Source of the DNA: Thalassospira sp. HF15
GTDB taxonomy: Bacteria > Pseudomonadota > Alphaproteobacteria > Rhodospirillales > Thalassospiraceae
DNA length: 64,000 nucleotides
Assembly (NCBI RefSeq): GCF_011806525.1
Contig: NZ_JAAVKI010000003.1
Span: 1-64,000, forward strand
Reading direction: 5' to 3'
A program made the translations under genes and the position numbers. Below, piece by piece: positions 39,361 through 52,737 of this stretch. The notes under the pieces were generated by a model. The model did no database searches. It saw only the letters and a list, made by a program, of their open reading frames with translations, and was not told where the DNA came from. Each line of letters opens with the position of its first letter. Within the stretch, counting starts at the first letter, position 1.

Positions 39361-40527
39361 ATGTCAGCGCCCACGCACACCCCGCCACCTGGTGCTTCTG
39401 CCGTTCTGGTTCTTGCAGATGGTTCAGTTTTTTGGGGACGCGGCGTCGGGGCCCGAGGAGAGGTCGTTGGTGAAGTCTGCTTCAACACTTCGATCACGGG
39501 CTATCAGGAAATCATGACCGACCCGTCTTATGCCGGTCAGATGATTACCTTCACCTTCCCCCATATCGGCAATGTCGGCACCAACGACGAAGATATCGAA
39601 AACGCCAAACCGGTCGCCCTTGGCTGCATCCTGCGCCAGGACATAACCGATCCGTCAAGCTACCGTGCCCGGAAACACTTCAACGACTGGCTGGCCGAAC
39701 ATGGCCGGATCGGGATCGCCGGTGTCGATACCCGCCGCCTGACCAAACGCATCCGGACCGAAGGCGCGCCAAATGGCGTGATCTGCCACAGTGCGGATGG
39801 CACCTTTGATATCCCGGCCCTGATTGCCAAGGCCAATGACTGGCCGGGCCTTGAAGGCATGGACCTTGCCAAGGACAACAGCTGCACCACCGGTTACGAC
39901 TGGGACGAGGCCCTTTGGACGCGCGAAGGCGGATACGGCAAGGTCGGCAATGCCAAGCACCATGTCGTCGCCATCGACTACGGCGTAAAGCGCAACATTC
40001 TGCGCAACCTCGCAAGCCTTGATTGCAAGGTCTCGGTCGTTCCGGCAACCACTTCGGCTGATGAAATCCTGGCGATGAACCCGGATGGCGTCTTCCTGTC
40101 AAACGGTCCCGGGGATCCGGCGGCAACTGGCGAATACGCAGTGCCGACCATCAAGACCCTAATCGACAGCGGCAAGCCCGTCTTCGGGATTTGCCTGGGT
40201 CATCAGATGATGGCGCTCGCCCTTGGCGCGAAAACCTTGAAAATGGATGTCGGCCATCGCGGTGCCAACCACCCGGTCAAGGACACCACCACCGGGATTG
40301 TCGAAATCACGTCTCAAAACCACGGCTTTGTCGTCGACAAGGACAGCCTTCCCGACAATGTCGAAGCAACGCACTTCTCGCTGTTTGATGGATCGCTTGC
40401 GGGTCTTCGCCTGAAAGACAAGCCGGTCTTTGCGGTTCAGTATCACCCCGAAGCATCACCGGGGCCGCATGACAGCCACTACCTGTTCAAACGTTTCGTT
40501 GGTCTGATCGAGGACGCAAAAGCCTGA
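39361..40527 (+). CDS. carA: Carbamoyl-phosphate synthase small subunit
   Basis: 388 residues. Glutaminase class I amidotransferase domain in the C-terminal half: nucleophile Cys278 in FGICLGHQ and His/Glu in VQYHPEAS. N-terminal CPSase_sm_chain with GARGEVVGEVCFNTSITGYQ. Supplies ammonia to CarB for carbamoyl phosphate, feeding arginine and pyrimidine synthesis. A GTG nine codons upstream is rejected because the ATG has its own good ribosome site. carB starts 96 bp later. Confidence 0.97.
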   Translation: MSAPTHTPPPGASAVLVLADGSVFWGRGVGARGEVVGEVCFNTSITGYQEIMTDPSYAGQMITFTFPHIGNVGTNDEDIENAKPVALGCILRQDITDPSSYRARKHFNDWLAEHGRIGIAGVDTRRLTKRIRTEGAPNGVICHSADGTFDIPALIAKANDWPGLEGMDLAKDNSCTTGYDWDEALWTREGGYGKVGNAKHHVVAIDYGVKRNILRNLASLDCKVSVVPATTSADEILAMNPDGVFLSNGPGDPAATGEYAVPTIKTLIDSGKPVFGICLGHQMMALALGAKTLKMDVGHRGANHPVKDTTTGIVEITSQNHGFVVDKDSLPDNVEATHFSLFDGSLAGLRLKDKPVFAVQYHPEASPGPHDSHYLFKRFVGLIEDAKA

Positions 40528-40623
40528 CCCGATAATCAGGACACGCCCAAGATTACGCGATTAACGGACTTAAACGAGGCGGTGCTGCAATCGCGCCTGC
40601 CCTTGCGAAAAGCGGAAAACGAC

Positions 40624-43866
<3,243 letters not shown>

Positions 43867-43899
43867 GGTTCTTACCCGAACCTGATGGAAGAATTCAGA

Positions 43900-43928
43900 C
43901 CGCCCGGCGGGATGCCGGGCGGTTGATT
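43900..43928 (+). terminator. Terminator after carB
   Basis: CCGCCCGGC and GCCGGGCGG enclose a 5-nt loop, then TTGATTTT; 33 bp after the carB stop. Confidence 0.85.
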
Positions 43929-43968
43929 TTGTAGTATCGACCGCTAATAAGAATAGGCTGTGAGCGCG

Positions 43969-44442
43969 ATGGAAAAAGTACCAATGACCCCCCAGGGGCA
44001 TCAGCGTCTCGAAGAAGAACTGAAGCATCGCAAGTCCGTCGAACGTCTTGAAATCATCAAGGCCATCGCGGATGCCCGCGAGCATGGCGATCTTTCGGAA
44101 AATGCCGAATACCATGCCGCACGCGAACGCCAAAGTTTCTGCGAAGGTCGTATTGCCGAGCTCGAAGACGTCCTGAGCCGCTCCGAAGTCATCGACGTGC
44201 CGTCATTGGCCGGCGATGTCGTTAAGTTCGGTGCCAAGGTTGAGCTTGTCGACGAAGACACCGACGAGGAAACCACCTATCAGGTGGTCGGTCCGATCGA
44301 AGCCGACATCAATGCCGGCCGTATCTCGACCACATCCCCGATCGGTCGCGCCCTGATTGGCAAGTCGGTCGGTGACTCTGTCGAAGTCACCGTACCAGGC
44401 GGCACCAAAAGCTATGAAATTCTGAAGGTCGATTTTTCCTGA
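43969..44442 (+). CDS. greA: Transcription elongation factor GreA
   Basis: 157 residues. N-terminal coiled coil ([18 protein letters not shown] ... [17 protein letters not shown]) with the acidic tip that enters the secondary channel of RNA polymerase, and C-terminal FKBP-like domain ([22 protein letters not shown]). Stimulates RNA cleavage in backtracked complexes. ATG at 43969 fits the family start; a GTG three codons earlier is possible. Confidence 0.96.
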   Translation: MEKVPMTPQGHQRLEEELKHRKSVERLEIIKAIADAREHGDLSENAEYHAARERQSFCEGRIAELEDVLSRSEVIDVPSLAGDVVKFGAKVELVDEDTDEETTYQVVGPIEADINAGRISTTSPIGRALIGKSVGDSVEVTVPGGTKSYEILKVDFS

Positions 44443-44467
44443 CCCGGAAATAACTGATCAGCATCAG

Positions 44468-44494
44468 GGCCCGGGAAATTCCCCGGGCCCTTTT
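44468..44494 (+). terminator. Terminator after greA
   Basis: GGGCCCGGG and CCCGGGCCC around a short loop, followed by TTTT. Confidence 0.88.
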
Positions 44495-44580
44495 CGTTTC
44501 AGAATTTCATCCGAGATGCAGACATAGAAAAAGCCGCGCATATGCCCGGCTTTTTCATTGGTTGGAACGCCTATGCCGCT

Positions 44581-46044
44581 TTATTCGGATTTGGCCAACT
44601 GATCAAGGACCGCCTCAACATTGCGGTTAAGATCGGTTGCCTCAGACCCAAGATGGTCTGCACTTCCAAGCAGCTCTGTCGCAGTATTTCCTGTCTGATC
44701 GGTAAGTTCGGACAATTGGTGGATCAGATCCGAAAGGTCTCTGGTCGCATCCACCGTGACATTCAGGCTTTGCGCAATTTCGCGGGTCGCACCTTGCTGC
44801 TGGTCCATGGTTGCCGAAATCGTCGCGGCAACTTCAACCAGATCACCGATGGTTTCCGAAACCCCGTTGACCGCCGAAACAGAATCCCCGGTTGCGGATT
44901 GAATTTCCGAGATCTGCTGGGCAATCTCGTCAGTCGCCCGTGCGGTCTGGTTGGCAAGGTTCTTGACCTCGTTTGCCACAACGGCAAAGCCTTTGCCTGC
45001 TTCCCCGGCACGCGCCGCCTCAATCGTGGCATTCAGGGCCAGAAGGTTGGTCTGGGATGCGATATCGGTAATCAGGTTGACCACCTCACCGATTTTCTCC
45101 GCCGCATTTGACAGCCATTCAATCCGCTCACTCGCCGTCGAGGAACGCGATACTGCGTTATCCGTGATTTCACGCGCACGAACGATCTGACGCGAAATCT
45201 CGTCCGCGGATGCATTGATCTCTTCAACGGCTGATGCCGCCGACTGAACGTTTCGCGAAGTTTCTTCCGAAGCATGCACAGCCCCGCTAGACGCCTCACG
45301 GCCGGTACGGGCGCGATCATCAAGAAGCTGAGCCCGCTGTTGAAGCTGAACGGATTCTGCGTCAACCGCCCCGGCAGATTTCCCGATCATCGAGGTGATC
45401 TGTTCGGCCAGTTCACGTTTGAAGTTGTTGCGTTCGATATTGCGCTGTTCACGCAGCTGTTCGTTCTGGGCCAGAAGATCCTGCGCTGCTTTCGCGGCAT
45501 CCTCAGCTTCACTGCGCGCTGTTTCGGCATTTGCCAGCGTCGCATACAGGCTTTTGCAAGACCAGATCAGAACGCCTGCCTCGACAATCACCACAACCGC
45601 ATGCAGCACCACCCGGAAGAAATCAGCACCATCCGGGAACACCCAGTACGGGACGACAAAGTTCAAAACCAGGTGATGCAGGGCGATCACGCCGCTCACA
45701 ACGACAATCGTTCGCCAGCAGACCAGCGCGCCAGCCACAGCCAGGGCTGCAAAGAAATACATGTGAATATCGATCTGCCATTCATGGCCACGGAAGGCAT
45801 AGACCAGCACCGCGACCTGCAAAATCATGGCAGAGGAAACAATAAACCGCGAAATTTGAGCCTGCGACCCTGCGACGCGACAAACCGCAAACGCAATGGC
45901 GGCAAAAACCGCGCTGGCGATCAGCGGAGAGATGGCGTCATTGCTGGCAAAATAACCGGCAACCGCGCTCAGCGGAATATGCACCGCCAGAATGACAAAC
46001 AATGTCTTGATCGCGTTGGCACGAATTTCAAGTAACTTTTCCAT
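44581..46044 (-). CDS. Methyl-accepting chemotaxis protein with multi-helix membrane sensor
   Basis: 487 residues. The N-terminal ~165 residues are hydrophobic (5-6 membrane helices) with no large periplasmic domain, so sensing is within or at the membrane. The C-terminal signalling domain is canonical: the hairpin tip [20 protein letters not shown] with the flanking [16 protein letters not shown]. It controls CheA. There is no HAMP domain visible. Ends just downstream of greA on the opposite strand. Confidence 0.92.
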   Translation of the reverse strand: MEKLLEIRANAIKTLFVILAVHIPLSAVAGYFASNDAISPLIASAVFAAIAFAVCRVAGSQAQISRFIVSSAMILQVAVLVYAFRGHEWQIDIHMYFFAALAVAGALVCWRTIVVVSGVIALHHLVLNFVVPYWVFPDGADFFRVVLHAVVVIVEAGVLIWSCKSLYATLANAETARSEAEDAAKAAQDLLAQNEQLREQRNIERNNFKRELAEQITSMIGKSAGAVDAESVQLQQRAQLLDDRARTGREASSGAVHASEETSRNVQSAASAVEEINASADEISRQIVRAREITDNAVSRSSTASERIEWLSNAAEKIGEVVNLITDIASQTNLLALNATIEAARAGEAGKGFAVVANEVKNLANQTARATDEIAQQISEIQSATGDSVSAVNGVSETIGDLVEVAATISATMDQQQGATREIAQSLNVTVDATRDLSDLIHQLSELTDQTGNTATELLGSADHLGSEATDLNRNVEAVLDQLAKSE

Positions 46045-46061
46045 AGGTGTCCACCCAAATA

Positions 46062-46439
46062 TCAGAAGGCTTTATTATTTTCTTCCGCATCGAAACAGGC
46101 CGATGCGACAAGCGGCGACAAAGTAAACAAGGCGCCGAAATCTCCGGCTTCGGGCACCGCGCCGTCATCGCGAACAACGACAGCCATATGTCCAAAGCCC
46201 CCAAATCTCGCAACGCGACCACCGGAAGCCCCGACCCGTTCGAGGATTTCCTCTTCACTCATGGAAAACGGAAACACCATTCCGACCCCAGAAAGGGAGT
46301 CCGAAGGACGATAAGACAGAATCACCAGCAACATCACACCGGCAACCGCAAACAGGATGGTCGGCAGAATCCCGCTCCAACCGTCTTCCTCAACGGGTTG
46401 AACTGGGCTGGCTTTGATATCTTTTTGAAACGCTTCCAA
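46062..46439 (-). CDS. Hypothetical single-helix membrane protein
   Basis: 125 residues starting ATG at 46439, with one hydrophobic helix at ~23-42 and a soluble C-terminal part that contains a Gly-rich stretch ([16 protein letters not shown]). It lies 17 bp upstream of the chemoreceptor start on the same strand, so they may be one operon. Family not recognised. Confidence 0.6.
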   Translation of the reverse strand: MEAFQKDIKASPVQPVEEDGWSGILPTILFAVAGVMLLVILSYRPSDSLSGVGMVFPFSMSEEEILERVGASGGRVARFGGFGHMAVVVRDDGAVPEAGDFGALFTLSPLVASACFDAEENNKAF

Positions 46440-46729
46440 TTATTATCCCAAGAGATAGATAATATCCCATTCGTATAGGTAGTGATTACTTATGCCCTTG
46501 AGACGTTGCTGACAAGGGCCGTCGTCCATACGTTTAGAAACCGGCACTTGGCACACTCGCCACGTGACCCCGCCAAATGCCTGTTTTTCAGTCTGTTTTA
46601 CGACCTGGACCCGATTTGGATCACAGTTTCTGTGCGATGCATGGCTCCATTGCCAGACAGGCATAGCGCGCATGCAACATGTATAGGTTTTGGACGTGAT
46701 GCCTCCCCCTGACCCTTGCAAGGATCACC

Positions 46730-46761
46730 AAACAAATAAACCGGCGCGAAAAAAGCGCCGG
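46730..46761 (-). terminator. Terminator after lrp
   Basis: On the minus strand CCGGCGC pairs with GCGCCGG (46741-46761) followed by TTTATTTGTTT. It could act on both strands. The rest of the interval 46440-46821 has no gene I can support. Confidence 0.8.
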
Positions 46762-46821
46762 TTTTGCTGTCTCGATCAGGAATGTCAGGTCAGGTGTCGG
46801 GGGTCTTTGATCGATCTGCGA

Positions 46822-47307
46822 TCAATCGTCAACGTCGATATCGATCGGAACACCCGGCATGTTCTTTGCCGTACGAATCGACAGGGCCGATTTAACGTGG
46901 TTGACGTTTTCGGCAACGGTCAGTTCAGTGGTCAGGAACTTCTGATACTCGTCCCAGCTATGGGAAACGATCTTGAGCAGGAAGTCCATTTCACCGGCCA
47001 CCATGTGGCATTCTCGGACCTCCGGCCATTCTGCCGCACGGGCTTCGAACGCCCGCAAGTCATGCTCGGCCTGGCTTGCCAACCCAACCATCGCAAACAC
47101 GGTTACATTATAACCAAGTGCCTGGGCATCAACTTCGGCATGATAACCCTGAATGAAGCCGGTTTCTTCGAGTGCGCGCACACGACGCAAACAGGGGGGC
47201 GCTGAAATACCTGCACGGCGTGCAAGTTCCACATTGGTCATGCGGCCATCTTCCTGCAGATCGCGCAAAATTCTGCGGTCGATCTTGTCGAGTTTGACCC
47301 GTTGCAT
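46822..47307 (-). CDS. Lrp/AsnC-family transcriptional regulator
   Basis: 161 residues. N-terminal HTH (LDKIDRRILRDLQEDGRMTNVELARRAGIS), then the RAM domain typical of Lrp family octamers (VTVFAMVGLASQAEH). ATG at 47307. Divergent from trxB; the shared spacer is the natural site of autoregulation. Whether it is global Lrp or a specific AsnC-type regulator cannot be told. Confidence 0.9.
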   Translation of the reverse strand: MQRVKLDKIDRRILRDLQEDGRMTNVELARRAGISAPPCLRRVRALEETGFIQGYHAEVDAQALGYNVTVFAMVGLASQAEHDLRAFEARAAEWPEVRECHMVAGEMDFLLKIVSHSWDEYQKFLTTELTVAENVNHVKSALSIRTAKNMPGVPIDIDVDD

Positions 47308-47653
47308 TTATTCCTCGATTCTGTGCGCGAAAGTTACCCCGATTGAAACAATATTACAGCGAGGCAAGTTGCTGGCAATAATATAATCGAGGCAAGAATG
47401 CAATCGTGTGCTTGGATGCCGTAACTGAAAACCCTGAAAAATCCTGTTTTTGGCTGCTAATCTATCCGGATCCTGCCGGGCAAAGTGCGCACACTGATAC
47501 GTTCCAAATTCCAGCCGTTGAAAACGTGCAATTTCAACTTGCCGCAAATCGGCATCGTAACGCGCAAACTTTTCCTCTGGCGGTTGCGTCTTTTGCGGTC
47601 TCCCCATATGTTCGACGTCAGTTTTTTACTCATCTCGGACATATACAGACACC
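47308..47653. promoter_or_regulatory. Divergent lrp/trxB control region
   Basis: 346 bp with no supported gene. TTACAG (47354-47359), 17 bp, AATAAT (47377-47382) is a plus-strand promoter candidate. The AT-rich AATAATATAATC (47377-47388) could serve either direction. TTGCTGGCAAT repeats nearby may be Lrp-like half sites. Confidence 0.35.
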
Positions 47654-48604
47654 ATGGCTCAGGAACATCAGACCAAAGTCCTCATCATCGGCTCCGGCCC
47701 TGCCGGTTACACTGCTGCGATCTATGCTGCGCGCGCCAACCTTGAACCCATGATGGTCATGGGCCTTCAGCCGGGCGGCCAGTTGACGATCACCACCGAT
47801 GTCGAAAACTATCCGGGCTTTGCCGATGTCATTCAGGGTCCGTGGTTGATGGATCAGATGAAAGCCCAGGCCGAACATGTCGGCACCAAAATGGTGCATG
47901 ACCTGATCACCGAGGTCGATTTCTCCAAACGTCCGTTCGTTTGCAAGGGCGACTCTGGCGATACCTATATCGCCGAAACCGTCATCATTTCGACCGGTGC
48001 ACAGGCCCGCTGGTTGGGTCTTCCGGGCGAAGAGAAATTCAATGGTCGTGGCGTTTCAGCCTGTGCGACCTGTGACGGCTTCTTCTATCGCAACAAGCCG
48101 GTCACTGTTGTCGGCGGCGGCAACACTGCCGTTGAAGAGGCCCTTTACCTTGCAGGTATCTGCTCCAAGGTCACCCTGATCCACCGCCGCGATGAACTGC
48201 GTGCGGAAAAGATGCTGCAGGAACGGCTTCTCAAGCATGAGAAGATCGAGGTTGTCTGGGACAGTGTCGTTGAAGACATTCTGGGCGGCGACGGTCCGAT
48301 GGATGGTGTTGAAGCGGTGCGTGTGCGCAACGTCAAAACCGACGCACTGCTGGATATCCCGGCGGATGGCTTCTTTGTAGCCATTGGTCATGACCCGGCC
48401 ACCGCCGTCTTCAAGGAACAGGTCGAAATGGATGACGAGAACTATATCCTCGTCAAGCCGGGCACGACCCTGACCAATGTCGAAGGCGTTTATGCTGCAG
48501 GCGATGTCACCGACAAGGTTTACCGTCAGGCGGTCACAGCGGCCGGAATGGGCTGCATGGCCGCCCTTGAAGCCGAAAAATTCATTGCAGAGCAAGAAGC
48601 CTGA
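47654..48604 (+). CDS. trxB: Thioredoxin reductase TrxB
   Basis: 316 residues. FAD motif IIGSGPAGYTAAIYAAR (~11-27), redox-active C137-A-T-C140 in SACATCDGFF, NADPH motif VVGGGNTAVEEALYLA and C-terminal FAD motif VYAAGDVTD. Uses NADPH to reduce thioredoxin. Start ATG at 47654. Confidence 0.97.
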   Translation: MAQEHQTKVLIIGSGPAGYTAAIYAARANLEPMMVMGLQPGGQLTITTDVENYPGFADVIQGPWLMDQMKAQAEHVGTKMVHDLITEVDFSKRPFVCKGDSGDTYIAETVIISTGAQARWLGLPGEEKFNGRGVSACATCDGFFYRNKPVTVVGGGNTAVEEALYLAGICSKVTLIHRRDELRAEKMLQERLLKHEKIEVVWDSVVEDILGGDGPMDGVEAVRVRNVKTDALLDIPADGFFVAIGHDPATAVFKEQVEMDDENYILVKPGTTLTNVEGVYAAGDVTDKVYRQAVTAAGMGCMAALEAEKFIAEQEA

Positions 48605-48632
48605 TCTTTCGGCCCAGGATGATCTGAATGAC

Positions 48633-48664
48633 AAAAGGGGATGCTTCCGGCATCCCCTTTTTTA
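48633..48664 (+). terminator. Terminator after trxB
   Basis: AAAAGGGGATGC and GCATCCCCTTTT around a 5-nt loop, followed by TT. The next ~250 bp up to 48916 hold no gene. Confidence 0.88.
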
Positions 48665-48916
48665 ATGGCTCCAACCTGGCGCGATCCCGCTACCAGCCTC
48701 AGATTGATCGAAAATCGCAACACGCTTAGCCAATTGCTTTAAAATGTCTTCTTGCAGAAAACGCCACAGGCCTCATATTGATTGAATAATCATGCACTTG
48801 GTCAAAGCCTGTGACGCACTTAATAGTGTGGAAACCAAATTGGCCATAAAAGAAGAGAACCATTATCAGGGGTCTGGCGCATCGACCGTGCGCTGGTGAT
48901 ATCTAGGAGCAGGTCT

Positions 48917-49843
48917 ATGGACTGGGACAAGCTGCGTGTTTTTCACGCTGTTGCCGAAGCCGGGAGCTTCACACACGCAGGGGAAAACCTTAATCTGAGC
49001 CAGTCGGCCGTCAGTCGACAGATCAGCGCACTTGAAGAAAGCGTGAAAGTCCCGCTTTTCCATCGACACGCGCGTGGCCTGATCCTGACTGAACAGGGTG
49101 AGTTGCTCTATCGTACGGCACATGACGTTTTTGCCAAACTGTCCATGGCCGAGGCCCGCATTCGTGAATCAAAAGAACGTCCGAGTGGCCCGCTTAAGGT
49201 CACGACAACGGTTGCCTTCGGATCGACTTGGCTGACCCCACGTATCAACGAATTCCTGGAACGCTATCCGGAAATCGAACTGTCGCTGGTGCTGAATGAC
49301 GAGGAACTCGATCTTGCGATGCGCGAGGCCGATGTTGCCATCCGTATGCAGCCACCTCGTCAGGCCGACCTTGTCCAGCGCCAGTTGATGACGCTGCGCT
49401 ACCACGTTTTTGCATCGCCCGAATACATCAAACAATTCGGCATGCCCAAAACCCCCGAAGAACTCAAGGATCACCGCCTGATCATCTATGGTGCCGATGC
49501 CCGCCCACCGGTTTCGAACGTCAACTGGATGATGGCAACGGCCCAGCAGTTCAAACCGGACATGCGCCCGATCCTGAAACTGAACAACATTTATGGTATT
49601 TTCCGCGCGACCGAGTCCGGACTGGGCATTTCCGCCCTGCCTGATTACCTGTTGCCCTCCAACAGCAATCTGGTGCGTATTCTGCCAGAACTCGAAGGCC
49701 CAAGCTTCGATGCCTATTTTGTCTACCCGGAAGAACTGCGTCATTCCAAACGCATCGCTGTATTCCGCGACTTCCTGATCGAGGAAATATCAAAGGTCAA
49801 GGCGAAGGCAGCAGCGGCAGCAAGTGCAGCCGCCGAAAAATAG
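48917..49843 (+). CDS. LysR-family transcriptional regulator
   Basis: 308 residues. HTH DWDKLRVFHAVAEAGSFTHAGENLNLSQSAVSRQISALE is of the LysR type. The C-terminal tail is Ala/Lys-rich (KVKAKAAAAASAAAEK). ATG at 48917 follows TAGGAG 7 bp away; an earlier GTG adds seven unconserved residues. Target unknown; close to trxB and the sRNA cluster. Confidence 0.9.
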   Translation: MDWDKLRVFHAVAEAGSFTHAGENLNLSQSAVSRQISALEESVKVPLFHRHARGLILTEQGELLYRTAHDVFAKLSMAEARIRESKERPSGPLKVTTTVAFGSTWLTPRINEFLERYPEIELSLVLNDEELDLAMREADVAIRMQPPRQADLVQRQLMTLRYHVFASPEYIKQFGMPKTPEELKDHRLIIYGADARPPVSNVNWMMATAQQFKPDMRPILKLNNIYGIFRATESGLGISALPDYLLPSNSNLVRILPELEGPSFDAYFVYPEELRHSKRIAVFRDFLIEEISKVKAKAAAAASAAAEK

Positions 49844-49873
49844 GCACACACGCCAAATCACCAAAACTGATCA

Positions 49874-49902
49874 AACAGCCCGGCCATGTCGGGCTGTTTT
49901 CA
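49874..49902 (+). terminator. Terminator after LysR gene
   Basis: AACAGCCCG pairs with CGGGCTGTT around a 7-nt loop, followed by TTTCATT. Confidence 0.85.
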
Positions 49903-50226
49903 TTTGTGGCAGTAAACGCGGATCACTACCCGCCTCAAATTTTGCCTTGTGATGCAGCCCGGAAATTTCAACCACCAAAGCGCGATTTTAACAAAAGACA
50001 ATATACACCTAAGCGCGTAACGCGGTAACTGTGCCATAATGTCTTAAAATTGCTGACATTTTATTGTCATGCGTCTGATGCATGGTTGATTTGCCATTAT
50101 TCAATTTTAAATCCACTCGCAGGCCACCTATATTCACATCATAGGTTGTGAGCAGCCGCACAAGGCGAGACAGCTCCGACTTCCTTGATCTTGGACGATC
50201 CGTCTGCCGGAACGATATCCGGTTCG

Positions 50227-50313
50227 GGAATCTCCCAAAGATTCCCTACGTCTCCCAGACGTAAGCCTCCCTGTTGATCTTGCCGGTAGCTTCCCCGCTA
50301 CCGGCATTTTTTT
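50227..50313 (+). ncRNA. Candidate C-rich-loop small RNA, copy 1
   Basis: Hairpin GGAATCT-CCCAA-AGATTCC (50227-50245), hairpin TACGTCT-CCC-AGACGTA (50247-50263), an unpaired AAGCCTCCCTG, then a strong terminator GCCGGTAGC...GCTACCGGC with seven Ts (50281-50313). No coding frame fits. The stretch CTACGTCTCCCAGACGT recurs in copy 2 at 50618-50634. The 5' end is uncertain and may lie up to ~100 nt upstream, since CATTATT occurs at ~50095 here and ~50478 before copy 2. CCUCCC can pair with Shine-Dalgarno sequences, so a translation-blocking regulator is plausible. Confidence 0.7.
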
Positions 50314-50553
50314 GTGCTCATGCACAATCGATCCAGCCTCTCAAAAGTGATCCAATTGAAAATAGTACGATCACATCTTAATTTATTCGTTTATTTTCAA
50401 TGGTTTACTTCGTTATTTCGGGCTCTTGAAGATTTATGCAGAAAATGCATGGCTGAAAAAGCAATTTGGCAGTGGTCATTATTGTCAAAAACGCTATCTT
50501 TCCTCTCGAACCGCAGCGGCAAACGCCGCACCGCGGTACAGAGTTTTCTCCCT

Positions 50554-50687
50554 GACCGATTATGTCGGTCTTTAGCCGGACGCCCTGTCCGGCTTACCCA
50601 GGGCCCTGTGAAGGGTCCTACGTCTCCCAGACGTGAAGCCTCCCTGATAAACTTGCCGGGCACATTTGTTGCCCGGCTTTTTTTTTT
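50554..50687 (+). ncRNA. Candidate C-rich-loop small RNA, copy 2
   Basis: Successive hairpins GACCGA/TCGGTC (50554-50570), AGCCGGAC/GTCCGGCT (50574-50594), GGGCCC/GGGTCC (~50601-50618), then ACGTCT-CCC-AGACGT (50620-50634) with GAAGCCTCCCTG, then terminator GCCGGGCA/TGCCCGGC with ten Ts (50655-50687). The 42-nt core is nearly the same as copy 1. The 5' end is uncertain. Bases 50688-50846 lead into the cyclase gene. Confidence 0.7.
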
Positions 50688-50846
50688 GCTTTATCCCTCA
50701 CCCACCTCCCCACCCAGTGGCCTCGCACGCAGCTGTGATCACCCGTCATCGGATCGCGACTTGGCAAGCGGCGCTTGTCGCTCCACTATGGAGACACTCA
50801 ATGTGTCCATAAAAGACACCTTCTGAATGATCGGGACACCGGCATC

Positions 50847-52235
50847 ATGAAAAGCACTCTAAGTGCCTTCCTGTTTGGCAAGAATGCCAACAGCCATCTT
50901 CCTGAACGCGTGCAAAGCGCGATTGAAAAGCAGCAGTATGAAAGCGAAAAGCTGATCGGCTGGGTACAGCTGTTGCTGGTGACGATTTTTGCAAGCCTCT
51001 ATGCCATCTCTCCCAAGACCGCAATGTCCGATGGCATCCACCCCGTACCCTGGGCGCTTGGGCTTTATTATCTGTTTACCCTCAAACGCTTGGCGCTGAC
51101 CTATCGCAACAAATTGACCGACTGGTTTCTGACCCTTTCGGTCATTGCCGATATCGGGCTGTTGATGGTTCTGATCTGGAGTTTTCATATCCAGTACATG
51201 CAACCGGCCAGCTTCTATCTTAAAGCGCCAACCGTCCTTTACGTCTTCATCTTCATATCACTGCGCAGCCTGCGCTTTGATCCGCGCTATATCCTGATTG
51301 CCGGCGGGGCAGCTGCGGCAGGCTGGATCATCCTGACAGGCTACGTCATCTGGTCAGAGGACGGCAAAAGCATGATCACGCGTGATTATGTGACCTATTT
51401 GACCTCAAATGCGATTCTCATCGGGGCCGAAATCGACAAGATCATTGCCATCGTTCTGGTCACAGCCGTTCTCACCATTGCGGTGATGCGCGCCAAACGT
51501 TCTTTTATTCGCGCCGTAACCGATGAAATCGCCGCACGCGATCTTTCGCGCTTTGTCTCCCCCGAAATTGCCGATCGCATCACCCATGCCGAACAACAGA
51601 TCCGCCCGGGTGACGGTGAAGCAGTCAACGCGACAGTGATGTTCACCGACATCGAAGGCTTTTCATCAATCTCTGAAAAACTCGCGCCAAAAGAACTGGC
51701 CACCATGCTCAATGAGTATTTCACCGAGACCAATGCTTTGATCTCGCATTTTGGCGGGGTGATCACCCAGTTTGAAGGCGATGCAATGCTGATCACCTTT
51801 AACGCTGTGACACCTGATAGCGACCATGCGCTCAATGCCGTGCGCACGGCCCTTGCCATCCAGGATCTCGCAGAACGCCGTATCTACTGCCATGGTCAAC
51901 ACCTCAAGACGCGCTGCGGCATCAATTCCGGTGAAATTGTCATTGGTGCTGTTGGCTCTGAAAGTCGTTTGACCTTCACCGTGCATGGCGACAACGTCAA
52001 TATCGCCTCGCGGCTCGAATCGCTAAACAAACAGTTTGGCACCTATATTCTTGCCACCGAGGACACCGTCAATGCGTGCGGCAATCATGATGACATCCCG
52101 GCATGGGAACCGCGCGGGGACGTAACCGTGCGCGGGCGCGAACAACCGACAAAGATCTTTTCCCTGTCGCCATTGAAAAGTTCTGTATCTGTTTCTGATC
52201 ATCACACCCAAAGCCCCGCGGCATCTCGCAACTGA
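50847..52235 (+). CDS. Membrane-bound class III adenylate/guanylate cyclase
   Basis: 462 residues. N-terminal ~215 residues have about five or six membrane helices. The cyclase domain (~256-440) has metal-binding Asp268 in MFTDIEGFS and Asp312 in FEGDAMLITF, the glycine-rich CGINSGEIVIG and the transition-state region VHGDNVNIASRLE. So both metals and substrate-contact residues are present, and it should make cAMP, or cGMP less likely. No HAMP or PAS domain. ATG at 50847 is favoured because upstream sequence is not conserved-looking. Flanked by four small-RNA candidates. Confidence 0.9.
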   Translation: MKSTLSAFLFGKNANSHLPERVQSAIEKQQYESEKLIGWVQLLLVTIFASLYAISPKTAMSDGIHPVPWALGLYYLFTLKRLALTYRNKLTDWFLTLSVIADIGLLMVLIWSFHIQYMQPASFYLKAPTVLYVFIFISLRSLRFDPRYILIAGGAAAAGWIILTGYVIWSEDGKSMITRDYVTYLTSNAILIGAEIDKIIAIVLVTAVLTIAVMRAKRSFIRAVTDEIAARDLSRFVSPEIADRITHAEQQIRPGDGEAVNATVMFTDIEGFSSISEKLAPKELATMLNEYFTETNALISHFGGVITQFEGDAMLITFNAVTPDSDHALNAVRTALAIQDLAERRIYCHGQHLKTRCGINSGEIVIGAVGSESRLTFTVHGDNVNIASRLESLNKQFGTYILATEDTVNACGNHDDIPAWEPRGDVTVRGREQPTKIFSLSPLKSSVSVSDHHTQSPAASRN

Positions 52236-52272
52236 TAAGCCAATATCCCCATCCTTATCCGCAGCTCGGGAC

Positions 52273-52430
52273 AAATTAAAAGCCCGGGGAGCTGGAAGCT
52301 CGCCCGGGCTTTGGGGACAGATGGTCTTGGGGAGACCTGCCGGATGCGCTGCCTTGCCCGTGGGGTACATGACGCTTTTGGGGGAGGTAAAGCGTCTTTT
52401 TTCGGGCATCAATGCATCGTGAGGGAGAGC
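52273..52430 (-). ncRNA. Candidate C-rich-loop small RNA, copy 3 (minus strand)
   Basis: Read on the minus strand: CTCCCTCACGATGC (about 52430-52415), hairpin GACGCTTT/AAAGCGTC with loop ACCTCCCCCA (52396-52371), hairpin GGTCT-CCCCA-AGACC (52337-52323), and terminator AGCCCGGG/CCCGGGCT with TTTAATTT (52310-52273). Same layout as copy 4. The 5' end is set by similarity only. It lies just after the cyclase stop and converges on it, so the terminator may serve both. Confidence 0.7.
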
Positions 52431-52453
52431 ACGACATCGATGTTTTCGCATCC

Positions 52454-52471
52454 GACAATTAGCAATATGCC
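52454..52471 (-). promoter_or_regulatory. Conserved 18-bp box upstream of small RNA copy 3
   Basis: GACAATTAGCAATATGCC on the plus strand; 16 of 18 positions match 52738-52755 ahead of copy 4, at nearly the same distance (36 against 39 bp to CGTGAGGG). Likely promoter or activator site; sigma class not identified. Confidence 0.5.
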
Positions 52472-52576
52472 TTTGAAATGCGGCTCAAAAATCGGTGATT
52501 GGTGACCTTTTTGGGGGCAAATTGGGGCAATTGCGGCATATGAAACCTGCCCTGTGGACGACAGCCGAAAACCGGA

Positions 52577-52710
52577 CAAAAAAGTGGGGCGGGATAAAAC
52601 CCGCCCCAATCGATTCGGGGTCATCATGGTCTTGGGGAGACCAAGTCAGCCGGGGTATTTCAGGTGGGGGAACAACCTGAAACCATTCGGGCCAGTATCG
52701 TGAGGGGGGA
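52577..52710 (-). ncRNA. Candidate C-rich-loop small RNA, copy 4 (minus strand)
   Basis: Read on the minus strand: CCCCCTCACGATAC (about 52710-52695), hairpin TTTCAGGT/ACCTGAAA with loop TGTTCCCCC (52682-52658), hairpin TGGTCT-CCCCA-AGACCA (52643-52627), and terminator GGGGCGGG/CCCGCCCC followed by ACTTTTTTG (52607-52577). Parallels copy 3 element for element. The 5' end is uncertain. Confidence 0.7.
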
Positions 52711-52737
52711 CAAAGACTGCTGACCACGTCCTCGACT